NCBI RefSeq assembly: GCF_000613805.1
Contig: NZ_BAJR01000004.1
Coordinates: 1-64,000, forward strand
Direction: 5' to 3'
Source: Phocaeicola paurosaccharolyticus JCM 15092
GTDB taxonomy: Bacteria; Bacteroidota; Bacteroidia; Bacteroidales; Bacteroidaceae
Length of the DNA: 64,000 bases
The stretch's first letter is position 1, and each line of letters opens with the position of its first letter. The notes under the pieces are model-generated. The model searched no databases, was not told where the DNA came from, and saw only the letters and a program-made list of their open reading frames with translations. Below are positions 62,523 to 64,000 of this stretch, piece by piece. Both the position numbers and the translations under genes were made by a program.

Positions 62523-63851
62523 ATGAAAAAGAAATTTAAATTTTTAGTTTTATTTTTTTGCACTTGTCTTTCAGTATCTACATCAGCAAAAGATCTTTTC
62601 CCTGATGGCTCTATAGTTCCTGATTGGTTCCGACAAACAGAACTTACAGACATAAGTAAGTTAGGTAAACAGTATCGTATTACAGATTATGGTGTAGTAA
62701 ATGATAGCTCTTTACTTCAGAAAGATAAGATTCAATCTGTAATAGACAAAGCTTATCAGAATGGCGGAGGAGTTATCATAATACCAAAAGGTACTTTTTT
62801 GACCGGCTCATTATTCTTTAAACCTAATACGCATTTATATATAGAGAATGGTGGTAAACTTAAAGGTAGTGATGATATTAGTGACTTTGATATTCTAACA
62901 ACTCGTATGGAAGGTCAGACATTACAATATTTTGCTGCTTTAGTTAATGCTGATAATGTAGATGGATTTACGGTATCTGGAGAAGGATGCATAAATGGTA
63001 ATGGTTTACGTTTTTGGAAATCTTTTTGGTTGCGTAGGAAATTCAATCCTAAATGTACTAATATGGATGAAATGCGTCCAAGACTTTTATATATTTCTAA
63101 TTGTAAAGATGTTCAAGTATCAGGTTTGCATCTAATGAACTCTCCATTTTGGACAACTCATTTTTATAAGTGTGAGAATGTAAAATTATTGAACCTAGAT
63201 ATAACTTCTCCTTCAAAACCTGTACGTGCTCCAAGTACTGATGCAGTTGATATCGATGTTTGTACTAATTTTCTTATAAAGAATTGTTATATGAATGTTA
63301 ATGATGACGCTGTCGCTTTAAAGGGTGGTAAAGGTCCTAATGCCGATAAAGATGAAAATAATGGTGCTAATCGTAATATCATAATAGAGGATTGCAAATA
63401 CGGTTCAACTTGTCATAGCACGTTAACTTGTGGTAGTGAATCTATACTTAATCATAATGTAATCTTGCGTCGTTCTACATCATATGGAGCTTCCATTATT
63501 CTACATCTAAAAATGCGTCCTGATACACCTCAACATTATGAATATATTCTTGTTGAAGATATCAAAGGAAGTGCAAAAGTTATGTTAAGTATTAAACCAT
63601 GGAATCAATTCTTTGATTTAAAAGGAGAAAAGGATATAAAATTATCTTATGCCAATGATATAGTATTAAGAAATATTGAATTGGAATGTAATAATGCTTT
63701 TGGAGTAGAGAAATCTGATCAATATAAACTTTCAAACTTTGTTTTTGAGAATATGGATATAAAAACCGAAATTAATGAAGTTGACAAATTGAAAGTGATA
63801 AATAACTGTACTTTAAATAAAGTAATAGTTAATGGTAAGAAATATAAGTAA
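62523..63851 (+). CDS. secreted GH28 polygalacturonase-type hydrolase
   Basis: A 442-aa pectin-degrading enzyme with a signal peptide (KFLVLFFCTCLSVSTSA). Right-handed beta-helix of family 28: VIIIPKGTFLTGSLFFKPNT near residue 80, FWTTHFYKCENVKLLNLDIT near residue 210, RAPSTDAVDIDVCTN (the NTDGID-like motif), VNDDAVALKGGKGPN (catalytic DD), STCHSTLTCGSES (the GHG-like loop) and LKMRPDT near residue 325 (the RIK-like motif). The substrate is likely polygalacturonan or rhamnogalacturonan; it is probably part of a larger pectin locus to the right. Confidence 0.92.
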   Translation: MKKKFKFLVLFFCTCLSVSTSAKDLFPDGSIVPDWFRQTELTDISKLGKQYRITDYGVVNDSSLLQKDKIQSVIDKAYQNGGGVIIIPKGTFLTGSLFFKPNTHLYIENGGKLKGSDDISDFDILTTRMEGQTLQYFAALVNADNVDGFTVSGEGCINGNGLRFWKSFWLRRKFNPKCTNMDEMRPRLLYISNCKDVQVSGLHLMNSPFWTTHFYKCENVKLLNLDITSPSKPVRAPSTDAVDIDVCTNFLIKNCYMNVNDDAVALKGGKGPNADKDENNGANRNIIIEDCKYGSTCHSTLTCGSESILNHNVILRRSTSYGASIILHLKMRPDTPQHYEYILVEDIKGSAKVMLSIKPWNQFFDLKGEKDIKLSYANDIVLRNIELECNNAFGVEKSDQYKLSNFVFENMDIKTEINEVDKLKVINNCTLNKVIVNGKKYK

Positions 63852-64000
63852 TTGACTGTTCAACCACAGACACATCTTTAGATGAAAATGGGTGTTTTAC
63901 ACTCGGCATACCTGACTTTAGTGATAAGGAATCTTTTTTTATAGAAGCATTCAACAAGAAAGGAGAGGAAGATGTGTATACCTATAGGATAGAAAGCGAC
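63848..64000 (+). pseudogene. headless fragment resembling a surface-receptor beta-sandwich domain
   Basis: From just past the GH28 stop, one plus-strand frame stays open to the edge: DCSTTDTSLDENGCFTLGIP, then DFSDKESFFIEAFNKKGEED and VYTYRIESD. It resembles the carboxypeptidase-like/MG2-like N-terminal region of TonB-dependent outer-membrane proteins, in which a DxxGxF turn and a FxIxAxNKKG strand are usual. No ATG and no signal peptide precede it, so this looks like a decapitated gene fused behind GH28. The family call is from recalled patterns. Confidence 0.4.

Overview
The window looks like a chromosomal segment from a Bacteroidales bacterium (Bacteroides/Phocaeicola/Prevotella-like). 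The evidence is AT-rich DNA, repeated promoters of the Bacteroidetes type (TTTG about 19 nt upstream of TAnnTTTG), secreted glycoside hydrolases of families 20, 28 and 43, and lineage-typical proteins such as a DUF4286 protein, a TSCPD protein and a two-module lipoprotein kinase with a DUF5932-like regulator. The species cannot be fixed from the sequence.

Layout. 1-800 is a gene-poor strip with a dead transposase tail and short repeats. 810-4052 (minus) carries a PitA-type phosphate transporter with its DUF47 partner, a small membrane protein and ispE. 4249-9358 (plus) is housekeeping: dnaB, pheT (split by a frameshift), a YebC-family regulator and a TSCPD protein. 9564-12307 holds an epimerase-like protein and a secreted GH43-like enzyme. 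12533-18592 (minus) is an AddAB-like nuclease/helicase pair whose AddB-like gene is also split by a frameshift. 18663-22999 (minus) holds an acyl-CoA ligase and a secreted GH20 hexosaminidase. 23324-24195 is the DUF4286-ruvC pair. 24200-28023 (minus) holds an outer-membrane patatin and a double ABC ATPase. 28153-34005 (plus) is a signalling cluster: a 1464-aa tandem kinase, a response regulator and a membrane protein.

34119-55837 is a compact (about 21.7 kb) HK97-type siphovirus prophage integrated at the 3' end of tRNA-Arg(TCT), bounded by 22-bp att copies with one mismatch. From right to left it has the integrase, an excisionase-like HTH protein, a replication block (DUF6291-like, DnaB-like, RusA), HNH, terminase, portal, protease, capsid, head-tail joining, tail tube, two tail chaperones joined by a predicted -1 frameshift at A9, tape measure and a tail hub protein. 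At its left end are a divergent repressor switch, a lipoprotein and small early genes. I see no lysis module and no tail fibre.

55986-62083 (minus) is a tightly packed operon headed by an AraC-type regulator. It encodes flavodoxin/FMN reductases, an SDR with an apparent internal deletion, an MBL hydrolase, a carboxymuconolactone decarboxylase-cupin fusion, an alpha/beta hydrolase and a cyclophilin-like pseudogene. 62523-63851 is a secreted GH28 pectinase, followed at the edge by a headless reading frame resembling part of an outer-membrane receptor.

The strongest items for a second look are the 1464-aa kinase, whose two modules appear to split the phosphoacceptor histidine and the ATP-binding motifs between them; the tail-chaperone frameshift; the prophage switch with operator copies lying on both divergent -7 boxes; and two single-base frameshifts in normally intact genes (pheT, addB), which may be sequence errors.
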